From assembly GCA_050486205.1 (NCBI GenBank), contig JBJHCW010000006.1:124001-188000 (forward strand): a DNA stretch of 64,000 nucleotides. Direction: 5' to 3'. A program made the position numbers and the translations under genes. Positions 27,159 through 34,420 of the stretch are shown in pieces (positions within the stretch are counted from its first letter, which is position 1; every line of letters begins with the position of its first letter). A model generated the notes under the pieces. That model was not told the DNA's origin, did not search any database, and was given only the letters and a program-made list of their open reading frames with translations. This stretch comes from PWQG01 sp050486205. Its GTDB lineage: Bacteria; Pseudomonadota; Gammaproteobacteria; Pseudomonadales; Pseudohongiellaceae.

Positions 27159-27187
27159 TGAAGATAATGCCTTTCTGGTGGAGTTCA

Positions 27188-27616
27188 ATGAAAACGTTTA
27201 GTGCCAAATCGCAGACCGCCGAGAACAACTGGCTGCTCGTCGACGCCGAAGGGCAGACCCTGGGCCGTATGGCTGCGGAAATTGCCAGCCGACTGCGCGG
27301 CAAACACAAGCCTGAGTACACCCCGCACGTGGATACAGGCGACTATATTGTTGTGGTCAATGCTGACAAGGTGCGCGTCACCGGCAACAAGGCGAAGGAC
27401 AAGATGTATCACGCTCACTCCGGTTTTCCGGGCGGGCTGAAGTCCGCCAGTTTCGAGGACATGATGGCAAAGTCACCCGAGAAGGTGATCAAGCTGGCTG
27501 TAAAGGGCATGCTGCCACGCAGCCCCCTGGGTCGGGCCATGTTCAAGAAGCTGAAGGTCTATACCGGCACCGAGCATCCGCATTCTGCACAGCAGCCGCA
27601 GGCGTTGCAGCTGTAA
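27188..27616 (+). CDS. rplM: 50S ribosomal protein L13
   Basis: This 142-residue protein is an early-assembly protein of the large subunit. The sequence MKTFSAKSQTAENNWLLVDA and the internal PHVDTGDYIVVVNADKV are diagnostic. The ATG at 27188 follows TGGTGGAG. The in-frame upstream start is spurious. rpsI follows after 48 bases, the universal L13-S9 pair. Length is identical to E. coli L13. Confidence 0.99.
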   Translation: MKTFSAKSQTAENNWLLVDAEGQTLGRMAAEIASRLRGKHKPEYTPHVDTGDYIVVVNADKVRVTGNKAKDKMYHAHSGFPGGLKSASFEDMMAKSPEKVIKLAVKGMLPRSPLGRAMFKKLKVYTGTEHPHSAQQPQALQL

Positions 27617-27664
27617 TCAGCGCCTGATGCCCCCAATCCAGCAAAGAGGTTTATCGAAAACGCT

Positions 27665-28057
27665 ATGTCTACAACTCAATACTACGGCACAGGTCGGCGC
27701 AAGACTGCTACAGCACGGGTTTTCCTGACCAAAGGTAATGGCACCATCACCGTCAACAAGCGCCCGCTGGACGGATTCTTTGGCCGTGAAGTGGCGCGCA
27801 TGATTGTGCAGCAGCCCCTGCAACTGGTGGACATGGCTGACAAGTTTGATGTCAAGGTGACAGTGCGTGGTGGCGGCAGCTTCGGCCAGGCCGGAGCCAT
27901 TCGACACGGTATTACGCGTGCCCTGATGGAATATGATGAAGAGCTGCGTTCGCCGCTGCGCAAGGCGGGTTTTGTGACTCGCGACGCGCGCGAAGTCGAG
28001 CGAAAGAAAGTGGGCCTGCGCAAGGCGCGCAAACGCCCGCAGTTCTCCAAGCGCTGA
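27665..28057 (+). CDS. rpsI: 30S ribosomal protein S9
   Basis: This 130-residue small-subunit protein has the conserved start YYGTGRRKTATARVFL and the C-terminal basic tail ending in Lys-Arg, which reaches the P-site tRNA. It is co-transcribed with rplM and followed by a strong intrinsic terminator. Length is identical to E. coli S9. Confidence 0.99.
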   Translation: MSTTQYYGTGRRKTATARVFLTKGNGTITVNKRPLDGFFGREVARMIVQQPLQLVDMADKFDVKVTVRGGGSFGQAGAIRHGITRALMEYDEELRSPLRKAGFVTRDAREVERKKVGLRKARKRPQFSKR

Positions 28058-28112
28058 TTCCACTGGCACAGAGTACTCTTCTTACGGTCGAAGCCTGACC
28101 GCTCAAGAAATC

Positions 28113-28151
28113 AAAAGCGCTATCGCCCAAAAGGCCTGGCGCTTTTTTTTA
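28113..28151 (+). terminator. Rho-independent terminator after rpsI
   Basis: AAAAGCGC (28113-28120) pairs with GCGCTTTT (28139-28146), with an inner GCC/GGC pairing around an AAAA loop, followed by a run of eight T. It lies 55 bases after the rpsI stop and 35 bases before the petA start. Confidence 0.85.
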
Positions 28152-28185
28152 GTTTCACGAAGACAAATGCTCAGGAGATGACACG

Positions 28186-28785
28186 GTGAGTGTAGACGGT
28201 ACTGATTCTGCCCGAAGGCGATTTTTGCTTGGGACAACCTCTGTAGTAGGAGCGGTCGGCGTTGTAGGCGCTGCTGTCCCCTTTGTAGGTTCCTGGAGCC
28301 CGAGTGCGCGGGCGCGCGCCGCGGGTGCACCGGTACGAGTGGATATCAGCCGGATTGACGTGGGCAGCATGCTGGGGCCGATTCCCGCCTGGCGCGGCCG
28401 GCCGATTTTTGTTGTGCGTCGCACCCAGGAAGCGCTTGACGCCTTGCCAACCATCAATAACCAACTGCAGGATCCGGAGTCACGCAACCCCGAGCAGCCC
28501 GAGTACGCGCAGAACCTGCACCGTTCGCGGGACCCTGAGGTTCTGGTACTGATCGGGCTGTGTCCGCATCTGTTCTGCTCGCCGACACCACGACTGGCGA
28601 TTCGCCCCGAGCCGTTCGAAGCCAATTGGAAAGGCGGTTTCTACTGCCCCTGTCACGGCTCCAAGTTTGATATTGCCGGTCGGGTGTACAATGGTTCACC
28701 CGCCTCCCGAAACATGCAGGTTCCACCCTACTATTACGAGACTGAGAACATCCTTGTGATTGGTGAAGACGAGGAGAGCGCGTAA
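28186..28785 (+). CDS. petA: ubiquinol-cytochrome c reductase Rieske iron-sulfur subunit
   Basis: This 199-residue protein carries the [2Fe-2S] cluster of the bc1 complex. A Tat-type N-terminus (ARRRFLLGTT) anchors it in the membrane. The cluster motifs are CPHLFC (Cys126, His128, Cys131) and CPCHGS (Cys154, Cys156, His157); 126 and 154 are the expected cluster Cys and 131/156 the disulfide pair. The first box is usually CTHLGC, so this is a variant. The start is GTG at 28186 after AGGAG. It is two bases upstream of the cytochrome b/c1 gene. Confidence 0.96.
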   Translation: MSVDGTDSARRRFLLGTTSVVGAVGVVGAAVPFVGSWSPSARARAAGAPVRVDISRIDVGSMLGPIPAWRGRPIFVVRRTQEALDALPTINNQLQDPESRNPEQPEYAQNLHRSRDPEVLVLIGLCPHLFCSPTPRLAIRPEPFEANWKGGFYCPCHGSKFDIAGRVYNGSPASRNMQVPPYYYETENILVIGEDEESA

Positions 28786-28787
28786 CC

Positions 28788-30800
28788 ATGAGCGAAGCCA
28801 AGAAAAACGGTATTGTAGTATCTTCACTGATCGGACTGAGAGACTGGACCAACGAGCGACTTCCCATCATGCAGGCATGGGAAAAGCACATGAGCCAGTA
28901 CTACGCGCCCAAGAATTTCAACTTCTGGTACTTCTTCGGTGTCCTTTCGCTACTTGTGCTGGTGATCCAGTTGGTATCCGGCATTTTCCTGACCATGTTC
29001 TATACCAACAGCGCGGACGGTGCCTTTGCGTCTGTTGAATACATCATGCGGGATGTTGAATTCGGATGGCTGATCCGTTACATCCATTCCACCGGTGCCT
29101 CGGCCTTTTTTGTGGTGGTCTATCTGCATATGTTCCGTGGCCTGATGTACGGCTCCTACAAGAAGCCGCGCGAACTGGTCTGGGTATTCGGCATGTGTAT
29201 CTATCTGGTACTGATGGCTGAAGGCTTCATGGGCTACGTACTGCCCTGGGGTCAGATGTCGTACTGGGGCGCCAATGTGATCGTGTCACTGGTTGGTTCG
29301 ATCCCCGTAGTGGGTCAGGACATGCTGGTCTGGGTACGTGGTGACTTCCTGATCTCCGACGCAACACTGAATCGCTTCTTCGCCCTGCACGTTGTTGCCC
29401 TGCCGATCGTGCTGATTGCCCTGGTTGTGTTGCACCTGCTCGCGCTGCACGAAGTGGGCTCCAACAACCCTGATGGCATCGAGATCAAGAAGAACAAGGG
29501 ACCTGATGGCAAGCCGCTGGACGGTGTGCCGTTCCACCCTTACTACACCGTGCATGACATGGTGGGTATCGTGGTGTTCCTGTTTGCTTTCTGTGCAGTT
29601 GTGTTTTTTGCACCCGAGATGGGTGGTTACTTCCTGGAGCATGCCAATTTCGAGGAAGCCAACCCGCTGGTGACTCCGGAACATGTACCACCGGTGTGGT
29701 ACTTCACACCATTCTATTCCATGCTGCGTGCGATCACGGTGCCGTTGTTCGGTATTGACGCAAGCTTCTGGGGTCTGTTGGTGATGGGCGGCGCGATTGC
29801 CATCCTGTTTGTGCTGCCGTGGCTGGATCGCAGTCCGGTCAAATCCATGCGTTACAAGGGTTGGTACAGCCGGACCGCGCTGCTGCTGTTCGTGGTGAGC
29901 TTCATCATTCTGGGCTACCTTGGCACCTTGGGCACGACCACCGGACGCATTGTGTTGGCACAGATCTGTACAGTGATCTACTTCCTGTATTTCATTCTGA
30001 TGCCCTGGTACACAAAAATCGAGGCAACTTCGCCTGAACCGAGCCGCGTAACAGGCCGTTGGATCAGCACCAGGGCGCTGCTTGGCACCATCGCGCTGAT
30101 CGCTGCCATGGTCCTGATTCCGCTGAAGGCAGTTGGTGCCGAAGCCAATGTCGAGCTGGATGATGTCCGCATGGATCTTCGAGATGAAGCCTCCCTGCAA
30201 CGTGGCTGGAAGTACTATATGAACTACTGCCACTCCTGCCACTCACTGAAGTTCCAGCGTTTCGAACGTACTGCTGATGATCTGGGTATTCCGCACGATC
30301 TGGTCATGGAGCACCTGGTTTTTGGTGATCAGGCCATCGGCGAGCTGATGGACAATACCATGCAGGACCAGCACGGCAATGACTGGTTCGGTGTGGCACC
30401 ACCGGATCTGACCATGATTACCCGGGCGCGTAGCCCGCAGTGGGTCTATTCTTACATGCGCGGCTTCTACAACGACGACGACCGTATTTACGGTGCCAAC
30501 AATCGGGTATTCCCGAATGTGGGTATGCCAAACGTGCTGTATGAATTGCAGGGTGATGTATCGTGCACCAATAACGCGACGGACCCGGAAGATTGTGTGC
30601 TGGAGCCGGTAGGCAATGGTGCTGTGACGCCCGATGAGTTCGATCAGATCGTCTATGACATAACCAATTTCCTGCACTACACGGGTGAACCCATTCGTAT
30701 GAAGCGTCAGGAAATCGGTGTTTACGTGCTGGGTTTCCTGGCAATCCTGTTCATCCTGGTATTCCTGCTCAATCGTGAATACTGGAGACGGATTCATTAA
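28788..30800 (+). CDS. petBC: fused cytochrome b - cytochrome c1 polyprotein of the bc1 complex
   Basis: One uninterrupted 670-residue frame encodes both cytochrome b and cytochrome c1. Residues 1 to about 420 are cytochrome b, with heme ligand pairs His100/His114 and His201/His216 and PVWY (302-305) in place of PEWY. Residues 427-447 are a hydrophobic signal-like helix with an AVGAEA cleavage site. The c1 part follows, with heme-c site CHSCH (481-485), axial Met580 and a C-terminal anchor (about 643-663). Most gammaproteobacteria have separate petB and petC genes. Bradyrhizobium fbcH is a known fused precursor that is cut after synthesis; the same is likely here. petA lies two bases upstream. 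Confidence 0.95.
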   Translation: MSEAKKNGIVVSSLIGLRDWTNERLPIMQAWEKHMSQYYAPKNFNFWYFFGVLSLLVLVIQLVSGIFLTMFYTNSADGAFASVEYIMRDVEFGWLIRYIHSTGASAFFVVVYLHMFRGLMYGSYKKPRELVWVFGMCIYLVLMAEGFMGYVLPWGQMSYWGANVIVSLVGSIPVVGQDMLVWVRGDFLISDATLNRFFALHVVALPIVLIALVVLHLLALHEVGSNNPDGIEIKKNKGPDGKPLDGVPFHPYYTVHDMVGIVVFLFAFCAVVFFAPEMGGYFLEHANFEEANPLVTPEHVPPVWYFTPFYSMLRAITVPLFGIDASFWGLLVMGGAIAILFVLPWLDRSPVKSMRYKGWYSRTALLLFVVSFIILGYLGTLGTTTGRIVLAQICTVIYFLYFILMPWYTKIEATSPEPSRVTGRWISTRALLGTIALIAAMVLIPLKAVGAEANVELDDVRMDLRDEASLQRGWKYYMNYCHSCHSLKFQRFERTADDLGIPHDLVMEHLVFGDQAIGELMDNTMQDQHGNDWFGVAPPDLTMITRARSPQWVYSYMRGFYNDDDRIYGANNRVFPNVGMPNVLYELQGDVSCTNNATDPEDCVLEPVGNGAVTPDEFDQIVYDITNFLHYTGEPIRMKRQEIGVYVLGFLAILFILVFLLNREYWRRIH

Positions 30801-30830
30801 GGTCAGCGGAAGCGAGCAGAGGATCAAGAC

Positions 30831-31463
30831 ATGGGTGTAGTCGCCAAACGTTCTTCAATGACGTTCTATTCGGACGGGGCCAGCCAGTACAGCCATCGTG
30901 TGAGGATTGTGCTGGCCGAGAAGGGCGTCACTGTAGAGACAGTGAATGTTGATCCGGGCAATCCGCCGGAGGACCTGTCTTCCCTGAACCCCTACAACAG
31001 CCTGCCGACGCTGGTTGATCGTGATCTTGTGCTTTACGAAGCCAATATCATGATGGAGTACCTTGACGAGCGATTCCCGCACCCGCCGCTGTTTCCGGTC
31101 TATCCGGTGGCCAGGGCGCAAAGCCGCTTGTGGATGTACCGGATACAGCGCGACTGGTGTGCGCTGGCTGACAAGATTATTGCCGGCAAGGGTGGCGCAG
31201 CGACGCTGGACAAGGCTCGCAAGGAATTGCGTGAGAGCCTGATATCAATTGCGCCGATATTTGCCGAGAAACCTTACTTCATGAGTGATGAGTTCACCAT
31301 TGTGGACTGCTGTGTCATTCCGATCCTGTGGCGCCTGCCCGCCATGGGTGTTGATCTGGGTAACCACAAGGCAGTACAACCTCTTCTGGAATATCGTGCG
31401 CGGCTGTTCGGTCGTGACGCAGTTAGAGCCAGTCTTTCCGAACAGGAAAAGGAAATGGTCTGA
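30831..31463 (+). CDS. sspA: stringent starvation protein A
   Basis: This 210-residue glutathione-S-transferase-fold protein binds RNA polymerase and alters transcription in stress and stationary phase. The N-terminal thioredoxin-like part (FYSDGASQYSHRVRIVLAEKG) and NPYNSLPTLVDRDLVLYE are typical of SspA. It follows petBC by 30 bases and precedes sspB, as in Pseudomonas and E. coli. GST catalytic activity is lost in the family. Confidence 0.97.
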   Translation: MGVVAKRSSMTFYSDGASQYSHRVRIVLAEKGVTVETVNVDPGNPPEDLSSLNPYNSLPTLVDRDLVLYEANIMMEYLDERFPHPPLFPVYPVARAQSRLWMYRIQRDWCALADKIIAGKGGAATLDKARKELRESLISIAPIFAEKPYFMSDEFTIVDCCVIPILWRLPAMGVDLGNHKAVQPLLEYRARLFGRDAVRASLSEQEKEMV

Positions 31464-31536
31464 TCGTTTACGGGCGCCCATGGCGCCCGTTTTCGATCCC
31501 GCTTTCCGCTCGCAAGCCGAAACTGATGGTGTTTCT

Positions 31537-31968
31537 ATGTCTATGACGTCAAGTCGTCCCTATTTACTTCGCGCACTCTACGAATGGATTCTGGAGAACG
31601 ATTGCACACCCTATGTTGTGGTCAATGCGTGGCTGGACGGGGTAATGGTTCCCCAGGAGTATGTCAAGGACGGACAGATTGTTCTCAACATCTCACCCAC
31701 CGCCGTGCATGAATTGCAGCTGAGTAACGAGGCCATGCAGTTCAATGGGCGTTTTGCCGGTATTCCCACGCCGGTGTATGTACCGGTATCTGCCGTCATG
31801 GGCATCTACGCACGTGAGAATGGGCAGGGCATGGTGTTCGAGACTGAAAAACCAGCGCCTGAACCGCCACCGGCCAGCGACGCTGATGCCAGCGGTGACA
31901 ATGTGGATAAACCGGCGCGAAAGCCTGGGGACAAGAGCGAGCGGCCGTCATTGCGCGTGGTCAAATGA
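31537..31968 (+). CDS. sspB: ClpXP adaptor SspB
   Basis: This 143-residue protein has the ssrA-tag-binding domain (about residues 5-110), an acidic Pro/Asp-rich flexible linker, and the C-terminal ClpX-docking tail PSLRVVK, identical in type to E. coli SspB. It delivers ssrA-tagged proteins to ClpXP. I chose the ATG at 31537 (MSMTSSRPYLL); the longer frame upstream overlaps sspA. Its last 13 codons and stop recur at 32355-32393 with only synonymous changes. It is convergent with dolP. Confidence 0.97.
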   Translation: MSMTSSRPYLLRALYEWILENDCTPYVVVNAWLDGVMVPQEYVKDGQIVLNISPTAVHELQLSNEAMQFNGRFAGIPTPVYVPVSAVMGIYARENGQGMVFETEKPAPEPPPASDADASGDNVDKPARKPGDKSERPSLRVVK

Positions 31969-31982
31969 GGTGGCGTCAGCCC

Positions 31983-32097
31983 GGGTTGTGGGGCTGATAG
32001 TGCCTTGCGGGACACGCTCGAGTACGTCCCTGTATCGCTCTGCGCTGGCCATCCATGGCCAGCGAAGGTCCCGCAAGCCACTATCAACCCCAAACCC
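31983..32097 (+). repeat. palindromic element A
   Basis: The outer arms 31983-32012 and 32069-32097 are complementary with a few mismatches (core TGATAGTG and CACTATCA, GCGGGA and TCCCGC). Between them are a conserved linker containing AGTACGTCCCTGTATCGCTC (32021-32040) and a perfect 10-bp hairpin with a two-base loop, CGCTGGCCAT/ATGGCCAGCG (32043-32064). The same linker and hairpin recur in elements B and C. Confidence 0.85.
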
Positions 32098-32101
32098 TGA
32101 C

Positions 32102-32201
32102 NNNNNNNNNNNNNNNNNNNNNNNNNNNNNNNNNNNNNNNNNNNNNNNNNNNNNNNNNNNNNNNNNNNNNNNNNNNNNNNNNNNNNNNNNNNNNNNNNNN
32201 N
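32102..32201. other. assembly gap of 100 Ns
   Basis: Exactly 100 undetermined bases. The equivalent stretch in the second repeat copy (32526-32538) is 13 bases long. A run of exactly 100 is a common placeholder for a gap of unknown size, so extra repeat units could be missing here. Confidence 0.98.
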
Positions 32202-32354
32202 CGGATGCCTCGCGAATGAAGGCGTCGGGGCTGATGCCGCACTCACCTCAATACTCCGACTTGATGCCATTCTGCGGACTGGCATTGATCCACGCCTGGC
32301 TTGACGTTGGCACATTGCAGGGTCTGGGTCCGGTGGTTTGAGCGATGGCCATAT

Positions 32355-32393
32355 GACAAGAGCGAGCGGCCTTCATTGCGCGTGGTCAAGTGA
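32355..32393 (+). pseudogene. duplicated sspB 3' fragment
   Basis: This fragment encodes the last 12 residues of SspB (DKSERPSLRVVK) and the stop, without the rest of the gene. Compared with the true tail it has CCT for CCG and AAG for AAA, both synonymous. It is either a remnant of a tandem duplication or an allele from another strain joined by the assembler. Confidence 0.65.
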
Positions 32394-32406
32394 GGGGTGT
32401 CAGCCC

Positions 32407-32521
32407 GGGTTGTGGGGCTGATAGTGCCTTGCGGGACACGCTCGAGTACGTCCCTGTATCGCTCTGCGCTGGCCATCCATGGCCAGCGAAGGTCCCGCAA
32501 GCCACTATCAACCCCAAACCC
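32407..32521 (+). repeat. palindromic element B
   Basis: This element is identical in sequence to element A, 424 bases downstream: outer arms at 32407-32436 and 32493-32521, conserved linker, and inner 10-bp hairpin at 32467-32488. Confidence 0.85.
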
Positions 32522-32656
32522 TGACAGAATGCCACCTCCGGATGCCTCGCGAATGAAGGCGTCGGGGCTGATGCCGCACTCACCTCAATACTCCGACTTG
32601 ATGCCATTCTGCGGACTGGCATTGATCCACGCCTGGCTTGACGTTGGCACATTGCA

Positions 32657-32771
32657 GGGTCTGGGACCGGCAGTTTGAACCGGGGCCGTCGCCGGCCATG
32701 GATGGCCGGCGGTCGAGCGATACAGGGACGTACTTGAGCGCGCCCCGGTTCAAACTGCCGGTCCCAGACCC
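32657..32771 (-). repeat. palindromic element C, inverted relative to A and B
   Basis: The outer arms 32657-32686 and 32742-32771 are perfectly complementary over 30 bases and unrelated in sequence to the arms of A and B. Inside, on the opposite strand, are the same linker (revcomp of 32712-32740) and the 10-bp hairpin CGCCGGCCAT/ATGGCCGGCG (32690-32711). Compared with A, one T-A pair of the inner stem is C-G, a compensatory change. It lies 25 bases beyond the dolP stop and could act as a terminator, but there is no T-run. Confidence 0.85.
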
Positions 32772-32795
32772 GGGAGCCAACGCCAGCCGCAGTCC

Positions 32796-33365
32796 CTAGA
32801 TGTACTCAAACACAGTGATGACCTGCTCCACACCACCAACGTTGCGGGTCAATCGTGTCGCGCGGTCACCTTCTGCGCGCTCGACTATTCCCATCAGATA
32901 GACCTTGCCGTTATTGGCCACCACACGCATACGTGATGCATTGATGTCCGAATTGGCCGCCAGTTGTGTGCGTACCTTGGTTGCCAGCCAGGTGTCGTTG
33001 GTACGGGCCAGCATGCCACGCCGCGAGGCCACTTCCAGTTCATTATGAATGCGGCGTATCGCTCGACTGGTGTCTGCCGTGATCTCTGTTGCCTGATCTT
33101 TCATTGCCTGGGTTGGCACCTGGCCAACCAGCAATACAACACCGTTGTAGCTGTGCACATAGAAGGTTGCGTCGCGAAATGCCGGTTCGCGGGACCGAAG
33201 ATTTACTGTCACACGTGTCTGAATGGACTCGTCTTCCACCACCATGCCGGCGGTGCGACTTGTCGGGTCTTCCTCGAAGCCGCGTTCACCTGTGGTTTCG
33301 GTGAGAATGGTTGTGCAGGCGCTGGTGAACAGCAGCAGGGTGGCCAACAGCAGGCATCGATTCAT
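32796..33365 (-). CDS. dolP: outer-membrane lipoprotein DolP (BON domains, YraP)
   Basis: This 189-residue lipoprotein has lipobox TSAC (Cys about residue 17) and two BON domains (about residues 45-110 and 122-189), as in E. coli DolP. DolP binds anionic phospholipid at division sites and supports outer-membrane integrity. Typical features are YVHSYNGVVLLVGQVPTQ in the first domain and VRVVANNGKVYLMGIV-type sequence in the second. The start overlaps diaA's stop. It is convergent with sspB across the repeat region. Confidence 0.94.
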   Translation of the reverse strand: MNRCLLLATLLLFTSACTTILTETTGERGFEEDPTSRTAGMVVEDESIQTRVTVNLRSREPAFRDATFYVHSYNGVVLLVGQVPTQAMKDQATEITADTSRAIRRIHNELEVASRRGMLARTNDTWLATKVRTQLAANSDINASRMRVVANNGKVYLMGIVERAEGDRATRLTRNVGGVEQVITVFEYI

Positions 33366-33940
33366 GACAGTTCCTCTCCGAATATCTGGATATCAATCAG
33401 GTCACACATACAGTGTATTGTGGTGGTGTGCAGTTCGTGACAGAGCGCTGATGACGCGCTGCCTGCCGGGACATAAACTGTGGCACATTGCATCAGCTGC
33501 GTGCCCGCACCATCGGCTCCATTATCCAGAACAACAAGGCTGATTTCACGATCTTTCAGTGCTGTTGTGCTGGCAGTCAAGGGGCCGAGTGGTTCGACTC
33601 CAGGGAAATAGACCAGGCAGTCGCCTGCCTGCCCCAGTGTCCGTATGCGCCGCGCCAGGGCTGCGTCAGTATCACGCTCAATACCGGCTTCACCCAACAG
33701 GGACAGGCAGGGCAGCCCGGGCCGCTCGCGCTGGTATCGGTTGATCAGCAGATGACGCAGGTACAGCGCACTTGCCGCCGCGCTGCCTTCTCCGGTGGTC
33801 ATGATCTTGTGTCCGCCAAGCAGGCAATGGGCAAGCAGTTCTCCGGCAGCAGTAACGGCTTCAACAAGGCTTGTGGCGGCATCTTCATGAGCTGCAGCGC
33901 TTCTGAGGAAGTGTGCACTGGCGCGTTCACGCAAGTTCAA
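33362..33940 (-). CDS. diaA: DiaA-like SIS-domain protein
   Basis: This 192-residue protein has the SIS fold and the C-terminal segment HELHTTTIHCMCDLID seen in E. coli DiaA, which assembles DnaA at oriC. Position between yraN and dolP is exactly that of diaA. The phosphosugar-binding motifs are unusual: the first reads GHKIMTTGEGSAAAS instead of the GNGTSAA type, and the second Ser/Gly box (STRGNS type) is replaced by FPGVEPLG. GmhA isomerase activity is therefore unlikely. The DiaA role is inferred from synteny and the C-terminus. Confidence 0.82.
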   Translation of the reverse strand: MNLRERASAHFLRSAAAHEDAATSLVEAVTAAGELLAHCLLGGHKIMTTGEGSAAASALYLRHLLINRYQRERPGLPCLSLLGEAGIERDTDAALARRIRTLGQAGDCLVYFPGVEPLGPLTASTTALKDREISLVVLDNGADGAGTQLMQCATVYVPAGSASSALCHELHTTTIHCMCDLIDIQIFGEELS

Positions 33941-33997
33941 AGCGGCTGCTCCGGTTGGGTCACAATGCGAGGTATTCTACTGCACCTGAGAGCGGCT

Positions 33998-34390
33998 TCA
34001 CAGGCGACTGAAAGCATCTTGTATCCATTCGACCTGTATTTCGCTGCGAGTCCCTGATGCCCGGGTATCCGGACTGATGCCAATGACGTCGAACCGGCAG
34101 GGGATACTTTCATAAAGCCCCGTCTGCATCAGATAATGCCTGGCGCATTGCCATAATTTACGCTGTTTGTGCCGGCTCACGGACTCTATGGGGTCGCCAT
34201 GGCTGCGACGTCTGCGGTATCGGACTTCAGCAAATACCAGGGTGTCCTGGTCACGCATGATCAGGTCTATTTCGCCCAGGCGGCAGAAGTAGTTCTGTCG
34301 CAGCAGGATCAGCCCCTTTTCCTGTAGCCAGCGCGCGGCATACTGCTCGTGCGCCAGTCCTTGCGCTCTTTTTCCGGGTTTCCTGTCCAT
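33998..34390 (-). CDS. yraN: YraN family protein (UPF0102)
   Basis: This 130-residue protein has a restriction-endonuclease-like fold with the family motif RLGEIDLIMRD and the following strand LVFAEVRYR. The catalytic triad D-ExK of nucleases reads D-ExR here, as in most of the family. Function is unknown; it is found next to lpoA and diaA across gammaproteobacteria. Length is normal. Confidence 0.93.
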   Translation of the reverse strand: MDRKPGKRAQGLAHEQYAARWLQEKGLILLRQNYFCRLGEIDLIMRDQDTLVFAEVRYRRRRSHGDPIESVSRHKQRKLWQCARHYLMQTGLYESIPCRFDVIGISPDTRASGTRSEIQVEWIQDAFSRL

Positions 34391-34420
34391 GGTGTCCCCT
34401 GAATGATACGTGCTGGTCCT

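Larger units (their letters stand above)
31930..32328 (+). repeat. direct repeat, copy 1 (contains the assembly gap)
   Basis: This copy starts inside the sspB tail and continues into the intergenic region. It matches copy 2 at an offset of 424-425 bases left of the gap and 337 bases right of it. From 31977 to 32101 and from 32202 to 32328 the copies are identical; differences are confined to the first 45 or so bases and to sequence after 32328. The gap of 100 Ns corresponds to only 13 bases in copy 2. It contains palindromic element A. No convincing gene lies in the repeat. Confidence 0.9.
32355..32665 (+). repeat. direct repeat, copy 2 (ungapped)
   Basis: This is the second copy of the repeat, complete, containing palindromic element B and a duplicate sspB tail. 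It is identical to copy 1 over 32401-32525 and 32539-32665. If the gap in copy 1 is 13 bases, the repeat period is about 337 bases. Short frames inside it in all phases look non-coding. Confidence 0.9.

Noticed and set aside
29990..30080. Frameshift or missed stop explaining the cytochrome b/c1 fusion
   Set aside because: The frame is intact through the junction, and no ATG, GTG or TTG in the c1 frame lies just before the c1 signal. A TAA in another frame at about 30048 would need an indel in reads to matter.
31745..32341. Frames that run through the N gap and repeat region
   Set aside because: They depend on undetermined bases, are repeated with the repeat copies, and have no family resemblance.
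31983..32771. CRISPR array
   Set aside because: The repeats are long palindromic elements, two direct and one inverted, with no short unique spacers and no cas genes nearby.
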